From Ruminococcus sp. (lineage in GTDB: Bacteria > Bacillota > Clostridia > Oscillospirales > Ruminococcaceae): 56,284 nt of DNA. Positions 1 to 5,698 of the stretch are shown here, piece after piece. Both the position numbers and the translations under genes were made by a program. The notes below the pieces were generated by a model. The model searched no databases. It was not told the origin of the DNA and worked only from the letters and a program-made list of their open reading frames with translations. Positions within the stretch are counted from its first letter, which is position 1; every line of letters starts with the position of its first letter. The DNA lies in assembly GCA_017542125.1 (NCBI GenBank), contig JAFXXU010000080.1:1-56284 (forward strand), given 5' to 3'.

Positions 1-48
1 ATCACTATGCTATAATTTTAATGTTACGAATACTGATGTAATAAACAC

Positions 49-141
49 GGAGAAGTCGCCTAGCCCGGTTTATGGCGCACGACTGGAACTCGTGTATGGG
101 TTAATAGCTCATCGAGGGTTCGAATCCCTCCTTCTCCGCCA
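49..141 (+). tRNA. tRNA-Ser (GGA anticodon), prophage insertion site
   Basis: The acceptor arm pairs GGAGAAG (49-55) with CTTCTCC (131-137), followed by discriminator G and an encoded CCA. The anticodon arm reads CTGGAACTC, giving anticodon GGA (serine, UCC/UCU codons). A long variable arm as in class II tRNAs precedes the T arm GGGTTCGAATCCC. The last 23 bases are the attL core, so the phage restores the tRNA 3' end on integration. The 1-48 stretch upstream contains TATAATTTT (10-18), a possible -10 element of the host promoter. Confidence 0.97.
119..141 (+). other. attL core in tRNA 3' end
   Basis: The 23 bases from the T loop to the CCA end of the tRNA are repeated exactly at 56144-56166. 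The two bases just before differ (GG here, TT at the right end) and CGAG precedes both, so the exchange point lies in or next to this block. This is the standard tRNA 3'-end target of tyrosine integrases. Confidence 0.95.
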
Positions 142-147
142 GACCGC

Positions 148-190
148 AAACCGCGTAAATGCGCTAAATGCCGTATTTACGCGGTTTTCT
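148..190 (+). terminator. Phage-supplied terminator behind the tRNA
   Basis: CCGCGTAAAT (151-160) pairs with ATTTACGCGG (175-184), extended by flanking A/T pairs, and is followed by TTTTCTTTAT. It sits on the phage side of attL and takes over termination of the tRNA-Ser transcript from the host hairpin now displaced to 56173-56214, with which it shares GTAAAT and CCGTATTTACG blocks. Confidence 0.8.
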
Positions 191-259
191 TTATGTTCTA
201 TAATTTAATTAAAATCAAACAAATATACACCAAAAGTATAAAAAATACGCCCTAAAAAT

Positions 260-287
260 AAAAAGTGGACACGAAAGTGGACACGGA
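260..287 (+). repeat. Integrase arm-type site, left (P' side)
   Basis: A 28-bp block containing two direct GTGGACAC octamers at 265-272 and 277-284 (12-bp period). The same 28 bp recur at 56070-56097 inside the integrase 3' end. Paired direct octamers flanking the core at 50 to 125 bp are what arm-binding domains of tyrosine integrases recognise; the assignment is inferred from position and duplication. Confidence 0.75.
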
Positions 288-305
288 ATTCAAGTATGAA
301 AGCAC

Positions 306-335
306 GAAAAATAGGGCACCGCCGAAGCGCTGCCC
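306..335 (-). terminator. Terminator at left end (leftward)
   Basis: Read leftward, GGGCA-G-CGC-TTCG-GCG-G-TGCCC forms a stable hairpin with a UUCG loop and one mismatch, followed by TATTTTT. It ends transcripts of the small-gene operon (396-2462) and of the promoter at 371-399, stopping them before the attachment region. Confidence 0.8.
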
Positions 336-365
336 TTACAAAAACAATTATGTTTTTATGCTACG
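307..365 (-). ncRNA. Candidate 55-60 nt small RNA
   Basis: A consensus promoter (371-399) would start transcription near 364, and the terminator at 306-335 ends it, leaving room for about 57 bases and no coding frame. The body has one weak hairpin (AAAAAC/GTTTTT, around 335-352) plus the terminator stem. It could be a regulatory RNA made in the lysogen. It could also be just the end of a longer messenger whose last promoter happens to lie here. Confidence 0.45.
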
Positions 366-370
366 GTTAT

Positions 371-399
371 ATTATACCACTTTGGTATAGTTCTGTCAA
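371..399 (-). promoter_or_regulatory. Consensus leftward promoter with operator-like palindrome
   Basis: Leftward strand: TTGACA (399-394), 17-bp spacer, TATAAT (376-371), a perfect sigma-A match. The spacer and -10 contain TATACCA-N3-TGGTATA (373-389), an inverted repeat placed where a repressor would block the polymerase. It overlaps the stop codon of the 396-761 gene. No second copy of this palindrome was noticed elsewhere. Confidence 0.7.
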
Positions 400-761
400 C
401 CCCAAAGCGAATTGATCATGCTACGGACTTCCTCAATATCGATATTCTCGACGCCTTCCTTACAGAGTTTATCGAGCTTCTTAATCAGCTCGTAGCAGGT
501 TTTGTTCCGGCGAGAGCATTTCCCGCAGCTATGTTCGACCGCTTTCATGGCAAGCAGACAGAGCCTCTCTTGATCTGACCAGCGATTGATCGGCGCTCTG
601 GATCCGTACCCGTTGGAGTCCTCCCAGTTTTTCTCAGCTTTCTCAAGATTCCTTCGGGCCTTTGCAAGCTCCTTTTCAACGAAGGCCTTGTCTCGGTTGT
701 GCCTGTCTTCATCCAGTTCCCGCATGATCGTAGCTTCATCCTTTATACCGTTCACTTTCAT
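396..761 (-). CDS. Small charged protein, function unknown
   Basis: 121 aa, last gene of the left-end operon. AGGAGG lies 7 bases before the ATG. The first half is strongly charged and probably a helical coiled coil (KAFVEKELAKARRNLEKAEK); the second half has a cysteine cluster, HSCGKCSRRNKTC near residues 77-89, which may bind a metal. I do not recognise a family. Being adjacent to attL and behind a cluster of equally small genes, it is an accessory gene rather than a virion component. Confidence 0.75.
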   Translation of the reverse strand: MKVNGIKDEATIMRELDEDRHNRDKAFVEKELAKARRNLEKAEKNWEDSNGYGSRAPINRWSDQERLCLLAMKAVEHSCGKCSRRNKTCYELIKKLDKLCKEGVENIDIEEVRSMINSLWG

Positions 762-763
762 CT

Positions 764-967
764 TTATTCCTCCTCATCGTACTGTCCGCAAGCGAACGCA
801 TTCTGTAACTGTGCAGCAGTCTCCAGCTCGTAACGTCCGCAGCTGCTTGTGCATCCAGTGCTCAGACTGTCTGCGATATCAGCGATCACCCGATTGAAAA
901 AATCCTGAAAGTAATCCTCTATCTCATTTCTGAACAGTGTGTCCTGTACCACTATCGTTATCTTCAT
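764..967 (-). CDS. Small acidic protein, function unknown
   Basis: 67 aa beginning MKITIVVQDT; an upstream in-frame ATG exists but GGAGG sits 7 bases before the ATG at 967, which I therefore choose. Short beta-like start, then an amphipathic helix, three cysteines (CTSSC and AFAC) and an acidic tail (YDEEE). It ends 2 bases before the next gene, so the two are probably co-translated. No family recognised. Confidence 0.7.
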   Translation of the reverse strand: MKITIVVQDTLFRNEIEDYFQDFFNRVIADIADSLSTGCTSSCGRYELETAAQLQNAFACGQYDEEE

Positions 968-984
968 ACATACACCTCCTTCCC

Positions 985-1665
985 TTATGTGATCCAAAGC
1001 TGCTCCGGCAGCTCGCTGGTCATCCTGTCAAACTCTTTCCAATCTCGGCTCCACTCCTGCTCGCCCTGCGCTTTATCGTAGGCCTGTTCTATAGCCTTGA
1101 TCTGCGTTATGATAGAGGTGTTCCGCTCCCGCAGGACGTCAATCGTGGCCTTGAGCGCCTCGTATTTCATTTCGATGTTATGGAAGGCAAGGATCATTCC
1201 GAGTATCTGCCCGATCTGAGAGAGCATCTCCGCTTTCGTGAGCCGCATCACTCGTTTTCCCGCCTCTGTAGCCGCCAACTCCTGTTCATAAGAGCAAAGG
1301 CTGTAGTAGTCTTCTTCGTAACCGTCATAACCGATCACCTCAAATCGGTTGCCGATCAGAGCGACAGAGTAGTCATTCCACATTCTTTCCGGATCATCAA
1401 CGGCGTATTTAAACTGATCTGTTATCTGTTCCCACAGCTGATAGGATTCAGCTTCAAGCGAGCTGAACAGCATCTTGAACTCCCAGGCTTCTTCCTCGTT
1501 GCCGTCAAGAGCATCAACGAGAGCATCATCGTCAGCAAATGCCCAGTGTATCTCGGAACAGGCTTCCTGCATATCTTCCAGCTTACTTGTGACTTCCTCA
1601 TAGGAGAGACCGGACAGCGCCGGTCTCTTATACCGCAGGTTCCTGCTGATCTCTGCTTTTGTCAT
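985..1665 (-). CDS. Phage accessory protein, function unknown
   Basis: 226 aa. The start MTKAEISRNL at 1665 follows GGAGGG and overlaps the stop of the preceding gene as ATGA, so it is translationally coupled. The protein is acidic, probably all-helical, with long helices around residues 130-200 (KAEMLSQIGQILGMILAF; LRERNTSIITQIKAIEQ). No cysteine motif, membrane segment or signal peptide. Largest gene of the left-end cluster; no family recognised. Confidence 0.75.
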   Translation of the reverse strand: MTKAEISRNLRYKRPALSGLSYEEVTSKLEDMQEACSEIHWAFADDDALVDALDGNEEEAWEFKMLFSSLEAESYQLWEQITDQFKYAVDDPERMWNDYSVALIGNRFEVIGYDGYEEDYYSLCSYEQELAATEAGKRVMRLTKAEMLSQIGQILGMILAFHNIEMKYEALKATIDVLRERNTSIITQIKAIEQAYDKAQGEQEWSRDWKEFDRMTSELPEQLWIT

Positions 1666-1889
1666 CTTCTTCCCTCCATTCCTGTGAAATGTCCACCGGT
1701 GGAATAATCCCAATCGATCTTGCCGTCTTCATAGACGCCGATGCCGTGTGCGATCAACGTCCAGCCCGAGCTGACATTCTGCATGGTGTAGCTCGTCCAG
1801 TCATCCTCGCGACGCAGGCAGCGATAAGTTCCGCCGCCCTCGTTCTCGTAGGTCTTGCCGATCTCCGGCGTGAAAGGTGTTCTTTTCAT
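1662..1889 (-). CDS. Small protein, function unknown
   Basis: 75 aa, starting MKRTPFTPEI; AGGAGG lies 8 bases before this ATG, whereas an ATG two codons earlier is too close to it. Sequence is rich in Gly, Tyr and Trp (GKTYENEGGGTYRCLRR; SSGWTLIAHGIGVY), suggesting a compact beta barrel or SH3-like fold. It overlaps the next gene by 4 bases. Confidence 0.7.
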   Translation of the reverse strand: MKRTPFTPEIGKTYENEGGGTYRCLRREDDWTSYTMQNVSSGWTLIAHGIGVYEDGKIDWDYSTGGHFTGMEGRR

Positions 1890-1901
1890 CGTCATTTCCT
1901 C

Positions 1902-2111
1902 CTATTTTATCAAAAGTCCGTTTCTTACCTTGTAAGCTACGCTGTACCCTTCGGAGATCCTGTTCCATACGCGCAACTCGGAAGCGTGACACACAGCTCT
2001 CCTGCCGGGCTTATCCAGAACGTAGTACGTTACATCCCGGTGCTCCTGACTCGCCAGAAGAGCTGAGCTTAAAGCCTGCTCCAAGCTCTTTTTCTTGAGA
2101 ACGCCCTTCAT
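1902..2111 (-). CDS. Small basic protein, function unknown
   Basis: 69 aa, MKGVLKKKSL start. Its ATG shares a base with the stop codon of the gene before it (TGATG), an arrangement for coupled translation. The predicted fold is mixed alpha/beta (EHRDVTYYVLDKPGRRAVC; WNRISEGYSVAYKV). Nothing in it points to a known activity. Confidence 0.65.
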   Translation of the reverse strand: MKGVLKKKSLEQALSSALLASQEHRDVTYYVLDKPGRRAVCHASELRVWNRISEGYSVAYKVRNGLLIK

Positions 2112-2236
2112 CAGTATCCCTCCTCGTCTTCATATTCGCACGGAGCCCGGTCGTCGGGTCCTCTTTCCTCGAAATGGCAGCCGGGAAATTTTTCCCATTC
2201 CTCTTTCCAGTAATAAGGGCAGTCTTTGCAAGTCAT
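2111..2236 (-). CDS. 41-aa cysteine-rich microprotein
   Basis: 41 aa, beginning MTCKDCPYYW and ending EDEEGY. GAGGAGG precedes the ATG by 8 bases. Four cysteines (C3, C6, C20, C33) with a CxxC start suggest a small zinc-binding knuckle; the tail is acidic. Its stop overlaps the start of the 1902-2111 gene. It fills an otherwise empty gap in a tightly packed operon, which supports it as real. Confidence 0.65.
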   Translation of the reverse strand: MTCKDCPYYWKEEWEKFPGCHFEERGPDDRAPCEYEDEEGY

Positions 2237-2252
2237 AATTATCCTCCTCTCA

Positions 2253-2462
2253 TTAGCGATCGTCAACGCTTACGAATGGGACCTTGAACGCCGCCAGAGC
2301 CGCCTCAATGCCGATGCACTCACCGTACCACTGATCGTATCTGCGCTGCTCTGTCTCTGTCATATCTTCCCAAGGCTTGACATCATACTCTTCAATTCGT
2401 GTTACAAGAACCTGCTGCCTTCTAATCAGGTCTGCAAATTTGGTTCTTTCAGTCTTTGTCAT
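2253..2462 (-). CDS. Small protein heading the left-end operon
   Basis: 69 aa, MTKTERTKFA start, GGAGG 8 bases upstream. Charged, helical, with aromatic-rich middle (RRYDQWYGECIGIEAAL). First gene of the leftward cluster 2462-396 and divergent from the HTH gene at 2796; its promoter is probably the TTGAAT/TATAAT pair at 2671-2699, about 210 bp upstream. Function unknown. Confidence 0.7.
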   Translation of the reverse strand: MTKTERTKFADLIRRQQVLVTRIEEYDVKPWEDMTETEQRRYDQWYGECIGIEAALAAFKVPFVSVDDR

Positions 2463-2670
2463 AGTTCATTCCTCCTTTTAAGGTAATGAAAAGAGAAGTA
2501 ACAGAACCTCACCCGGCTGGTGTTTTTAACTGGTGACTGGCCTGCACTATTTCAGCAGCGTCCTGGCTATTATCCCCAGCTTAGTGGATATTTTCTACCT
2601 TTCGAGACTTTTCCATTTCAGGCTGTCGCTGTTCCCCTCAAGCAATCGTAGTTTTCCCTTTTCAAGTATT
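2463..2670. other. Long untranslated leader of the left-end operon
   Basis: About 200 bp between the leftward promoter at 2671-2699 and the first gene. I see no convincing gene. On the plus strand CACCCGGCTGGTG is followed by TTTTT (about 2511-2526), a short weak hairpin; near it AACTGGTGACTGG repeats part of the same bases. The stretch may simply be a structured 5' leader. Confidence 0.4.
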
Positions 2671-2776
2671 ATTATAATCGAAAATTCGATTATATTCAAT
2701 AGGCAATATAAACGAATTTTCGATTATATTTTGTGCAAAATGTAGTCTTGTTTTCGATTAGGTTTTATGATAGAAT
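2671..2776. promoter_or_regulatory. Divergent promoters with three operators 34 bp apart
   Basis: Operator 1 (2673-2694) is a perfect inverted repeat TATAATCGAA-AA-TTCGATTATA. Operator 2 (2707-2728) matches with one change (TATAAACGAA-TT-TTCGATTATA). Operator 3 (2741-2762) keeps only the right half (TTTTCGATTA). Their starts are exactly 34 bp apart. Operator 1 covers a leftward promoter (TTGAAT 2699-2694, 17 bp, TATAAT 2676-2671); operator 3 covers the -35 of a rightward promoter (TTGTTT 2748-2753, 17 bp, TAGAAT 2771-2776) for the HTH gene at 2796, which is the likely ligand. Confidence 0.7.
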
Positions 2777-2795
2777 TAAAGGAGGAGGTGATATC

Positions 2796-3002
2796 ATGCC
2801 ATTGAGATATAAGATAGATGTCCTGCAAGCTCTCAAAGTGAAGGGCTATTCTGCATACCGACTTGCACAGGATAAGCTGTTAAGCGGGAGCTCAATTCAG
2901 AAACTCCGCAAAGGTGAGGTGCTCGGAGCCGAAGGACTTGGAATGCTCTGCAAGCTGCTTGAATGTCAGCCGGAAGACATCATCTATTATTCGCCTGAGT
3001 AA
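2796..3002 (+). CDS. XRE-type HTH regulator of the left-end operon
   Basis: 68 aa, one helix-turn-helix domain of the Cro/CI type (KGYSAYRLAQDKLLSGSSIQ then KLRKGEVLGAEGL at residues 16-48), with no C-terminal domain. AAAGGAGGAGG precedes the ATG. It is the only rightward gene in the left half and faces the 2253-2462 gene across the three-operator region, so it probably represses itself and the leftward cluster. It is separate from the main immunity switch at 53.5 kb. Its stop codon is the first base triplet of repeat R1. Confidence 0.85.
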   Translation: MPLRYKIDVLQALKVKGYSAYRLAQDKLLSGSSIQKLRKGEVLGAEGLGMLCKLLECQPEDIIYYSPE

Positions 3003-3245
3003 ACAAGTAAACACAAAATCCCTATATTATACGCGCATAGGCGTATAGGCGCTCAAATGCCCTTTATTCTTCCTTTTAATATATTTAGTAAATATGTGTT
3101 TACAGTATTTACAAAAAGGGTATAGCTTTGATTTTATGCGGATTTAACTGTCAGCACTTATTGTCAGCACTTGTTCGGTATCTGTTTACAGTTTTACCCT
3201 AAAAGTGTTTACAAGATTTAAGTGTTTACAACAATCTGTTTACAC
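3000..3245 (+). repeat. Iteron-rich noncoding repeat R1
   Basis: 246 bp, collinear with R2 (34338-34582, 245 bp, same orientation). Shared blocks include GTAAACAAGTAAACAC, ACGCGCATAGGCG, GATTTTATGCGG and AAGTGTTTACAAGATTTAAG. GTTTACA/TGTAAAC heptamers occur about seven times. Two positions that read TGTAAACAC in R2 read TGTCAGCAC here, both changed alike. No coding frame. It lies between the ends of two convergent genes (HTH regulator and endolysin). Possible roles are replication iterons or a regulator-binding array. Confidence 0.8.
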
Positions 3246-3288
3246 AAAAAGCGGAGCCGAGATAGCCCCGACTCCGCCTCAATAACTC

Positions 3289-4806
3289 TTATTTTTTGAG
3301 AAGCTCGTTAACCTTTGCCTGTACAGCAGCATAGTTATACCCTGCCGCTGTGAGCTTCTTTGCTCGGTCGTTTCCTGCTCCCCACTTGCCCTGAATTACC
3401 TCTTTGGCGATATCCTCGATGCTCTTCCTGGACTGTTCGCCGTATTTTGAGGCGTGCCCGGTAAGGCAGATCCATCCGGCACCGCTTTTCAGCTTGCCCC
3501 AGGTTTGACCGGCTACCGTGGATTCGGCGACTATAGTATAGATGCCGTCCGCGTGACAGATCGTGTCTGATACAATGCTGTAGCTGATACCAGGACCTGT
3601 TCTGATGTTCAGCCCGGCATTGTCCGTAACCTTGATGAGATAGGGATCAACAGTCTTGACCTTGCTTGCAGATGCCGCCGCAGAGCCCTTTATGCTCTTA
3701 TCCTTGGGACGGAGCACACCGAGAACAGGATTGCATCCGTCATCAGCTCCGGAGCCCGCGAAATAGTGCTTGACAAGCTGTGTGGGTTCATGCCTGCCTC
3801 TGGTGTTTTCTTCAAGGGAAACGAACCAATCCTTATCGCCCTGACCGTTTCCGATGGCGATGTGCCCCCAAGAGCCGCCGCCCCACACAACGAGATCACC
3901 TTTTTCGATGACCAGATCGCGGGTGTTCGCCACTCTCGTAAAGGCGTTAACAAGCGCAGGATAGCTTGCAAAGTTATTATAAAAATCTCTTGCCCCCTGC
4001 ACCCATACGTTGGTAATCCCGAAGCAGTCCTTGAGGTACTGATCGGCGAGGTCAACGCACTGCACACCTGCTACACCGTCATAATCAACGGCTTTGCCTA
4101 AATACTTGGCCTGGAACTGATCATAGGTCATCTTTACAGCGGATGCGGCAGCGAGCTTTGAGACCGGAGCCGCAGGCTTGGTCGCTGTCCCCTTGAGCTG
4201 ATCAAGATAGCCCTGAACTTTGGCTTTGAAGGTCTGCCAATGCGGAAGGATATACGCCGGGCACATCTTATATCTATTCCACATTGTATTCAGCTGGTCA
4301 ACGGTCCCGGTCTTACCGTCCTTGACATTAAGCCAGTGTGTATGTGTATAAAGGTGGTTGATATTAAAGCCGTAAGCGTGCAGCAGATAAGCGGCAAGTT
4401 TCGCGCAGTTATCCTCGGACTGAGCATATCTCGCATCGCTGCCGGATTTCATGATGCACTCTATGGCTATGGTCTTACGGTTTCCATCTCCGGCACCGTC
4501 GGCCGCGTGCCATCCGCTGAGATCAAGCGGAAGGTTCTGCCAGGCGCAGGTATTATCCACATAATAATGCACTCTGACATCATTCATATTACCGTTCATC
4601 GTCGCTCTGGTGTACTGCTCGGCGGGAGTCGTGCCCGCTATAGTCGTGATCCAGTCGGTGTTATGGACGGTTACTCCGATGACCTTTCCCGCCATACTTG
4701 CCGTAGGCATCGCTATTCTATTGGGATTATGCTTTGTCAGCAGATATTCATTGACCTTGACTCCGTTCAGCGTTGAGATCCTATCGGGTTTAAGTATTAC
4801 GCTCAT
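3289..4806 (-). CDS. Endolysin: amidase + CHAP + SH3 + CW_7
   Basis: 505 aa, four modules in order. Residues about 40-185 are an N-acetylmuramoyl-L-alanine amidase type 2 (TVHNT with H48, THTH 154-157, C182). Residues about 230-350 are a CHAP cysteine amidase/endopeptidase (QCVDLADQY with C250; GHIAIGNG with H315). Residues about 392-455 are an SH3 wall-binding domain (LNIRTGPGISYS). Residues 462-504 match the CW_7/Cpl-7 muropeptide-binding repeat (IAKEVIQGKWGAGNDR). Two catalytic domains cut peptidoglycan at cell lysis. No signal peptide, so export depends on the holin-type gene next to it (4809-5012), 2 bases away. Confidence 0.93.
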   Translation of the reverse strand: MSVILKPDRISTLNGVKVNEYLLTKHNPNRIAMPTASMAGKVIGVTVHNTDWITTIAGTTPAEQYTRATMNGNMNDVRVHYYVDNTCAWQNLPLDLSGWHAADGAGDGNRKTIAIECIMKSGSDARYAQSEDNCAKLAAYLLHAYGFNINHLYTHTHWLNVKDGKTGTVDQLNTMWNRYKMCPAYILPHWQTFKAKVQGYLDQLKGTATKPAAPVSKLAAASAVKMTYDQFQAKYLGKAVDYDGVAGVQCVDLADQYLKDCFGITNVWVQGARDFYNNFASYPALVNAFTRVANTRDLVIEKGDLVVWGGGSWGHIAIGNGQGDKDWFVSLEENTRGRHEPTQLVKHYFAGSGADDGCNPVLGVLRPKDKSIKGSAAASASKVKTVDPYLIKVTDNAGLNIRTGPGISYSIVSDTICHADGIYTIVAESTVAGQTWGKLKSGAGWICLTGHASKYGEQSRKSIEDIAKEVIQGKWGAGNDRAKKLTAAGYNYAAVQAKVNELLKK

Positions 4807-4808
4807 GA

Positions 4809-5012
4809 TTACCCCTCCTTATGGTTCCAATCGGCATTCATCACAGCCGATATTCCGGCAGAAACGGCACTGACACCTACACCCACAAGGGTAGTCTTCA
4901 GTGCAGACGTATCATTAAAATCAATGTTAGGCAGAACTACCGCCGCATAGCCGATAGCTGCCTGGACGAATGTGCGAATAGCGCGATAGAGCCATTCGTG
5001 CTTTTCTTTCAT
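4809..5012 (-). CDS. Putative holin
   Basis: 67 aa, start MKEKHEWLYR at 5012 chosen because AAGGAGG lies 8 bases before it. A hydrophobic segment runs from about residue 14 to 29 (FVQAAIGYAAVVLPNI) and a second from about 41 to 57 (TLVGVGVSAVSAGISAVM), with a charged C-terminus, which fits small two-segment phage holins. It lies immediately upstream of the endolysin in the transcript. It would form membrane lesions that release the endolysin. Confidence 0.75.
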   Translation of the reverse strand: MKEKHEWLYRAIRTFVQAAIGYAAVVLPNIDFNDTSALKTTLVGVGVSAVSAGISAVMNADWNHKEG

Positions 5013-5025
5013 AGGGAATCCCTCC

Positions 5026-5316
5026 TTATTCTTCACCCTCGATCTTATCTATCCGATGATGTGCTGACTTAGTGGACTGCTCTACAATAATGAGTCTGTC
5101 CCGCAGCTCCTGCATACCTGTTTGCAGATTGCGCATATCGGACTTGATCTCGGTAACGCCTGTACTGATGGTTTCCAGCTTGACGATCACCGTTGTCATT
5201 TCCGCAGCATCACGGCGATCATCTGATGTCTTGCTGCGGCGAATGTTGGTAAACCCTACAATCGCCGCTACCGTCAAGGACAACACTGAAATAACTATAC
5301 CTATTGTTGCTGCCAT
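5026..5316 (-). CDS. Holin-associated membrane protein (XhlA-like layout)
   Basis: 96 aa with an N-terminal transmembrane segment (MAATIGIVISVLSLTVAAIV) followed by a long coiled coil (about residues 40-92, VKLETISTGVTEIKSDMRN). The start at 5316 is chosen because GAGGAG lies 9 bases ahead; an in-frame start further upstream would run through the previous stop. Topology resembles haemolysin XhlA/gp lysis-accessory proteins, reversed in orientation. It probably helps time lysis; function inferred from place and topology. Confidence 0.65.
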   Translation of the reverse strand: MAATIGIVISVLSLTVAAIVGFTNIRRSKTSDDRRDAAEMTTVIVKLETISTGVTEIKSDMRNLQTGMQELRDRLIIVEQSTKSAHHRIDKIEGEE

Positions 5317-5329
5317 TGGCATCATCTCC

Positions 5330-5692
5330 TCACTCAAGTATAATGAAGTCCTCCAGAGCGAGCAGCAGACCAGGAGCGATAGGTGCGGTTTCATCTGAGA
5401 GGTCTATTTTATCAGCGGCGATCTCCACTTCGGTACTGATCAACTCCATATACTTCTGTGTGAATTCGCCCTTTTTTCCGTCCGGGATGATGTAATTTGC
5501 GCCTGTTTCATCGGTTCCGCAGCCGAGAGCCTTAAGAATACTGATGCGCTGCTCGTTGTAGGTCTGCATCTCGGCATTGCAAGCCTTGATGAGCCTTGCG
5601 ACCTTGTAAGAGGTCTGCACTCTGAGTTCCTTCTTCGCCAGCTCCGCAAGAGCTTCCATTCCGTTTACAATTGATTCGACTTTTACTTTCAT
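5330..5692 (-). CDS. Small post-tail protein (DUF1617-like)
   Basis: 120 aa, helical, with pattern KKELRVQTSYKVARLIKACN near residues 20-39 and ADKIDLSDETAP near 94-105. Proteins of this size and pattern sit between tail fibre and holin genes in many Firmicute siphophages and are grouped as DUF1617 in my memory. Role unknown; its stop lies inside the ribosome site of the next gene. Confidence 0.55.
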   Translation of the reverse strand: MKVKVESIVNGMEALAELAKKELRVQTSYKVARLIKACNAEMQTYNEQRISILKALGCGTDETGANYIIPDGKKGEFTQKYMELISTEVEIAADKIDLSDETAPIAPGLLLALEDFIILE

Positions 5693-5698
5693 ATCAAG

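Noticed and set aside
1786-1793. GTGTAGCA, GTGTAGCC, ATGTAGCT and CTGTAGCT near-matches as further copies of the octamer
   Set aside because: They occur at scattered places but including one-mismatch forms would inflate the count without statistical support, so only exact matches were listed.
3000-3245. R1 as a CRISPR array or insertion sequence
   Set aside because: The heptamers are unevenly spaced, with both orientations and no spacers of fixed size, and there is no transposase or terminal inverted repeat.
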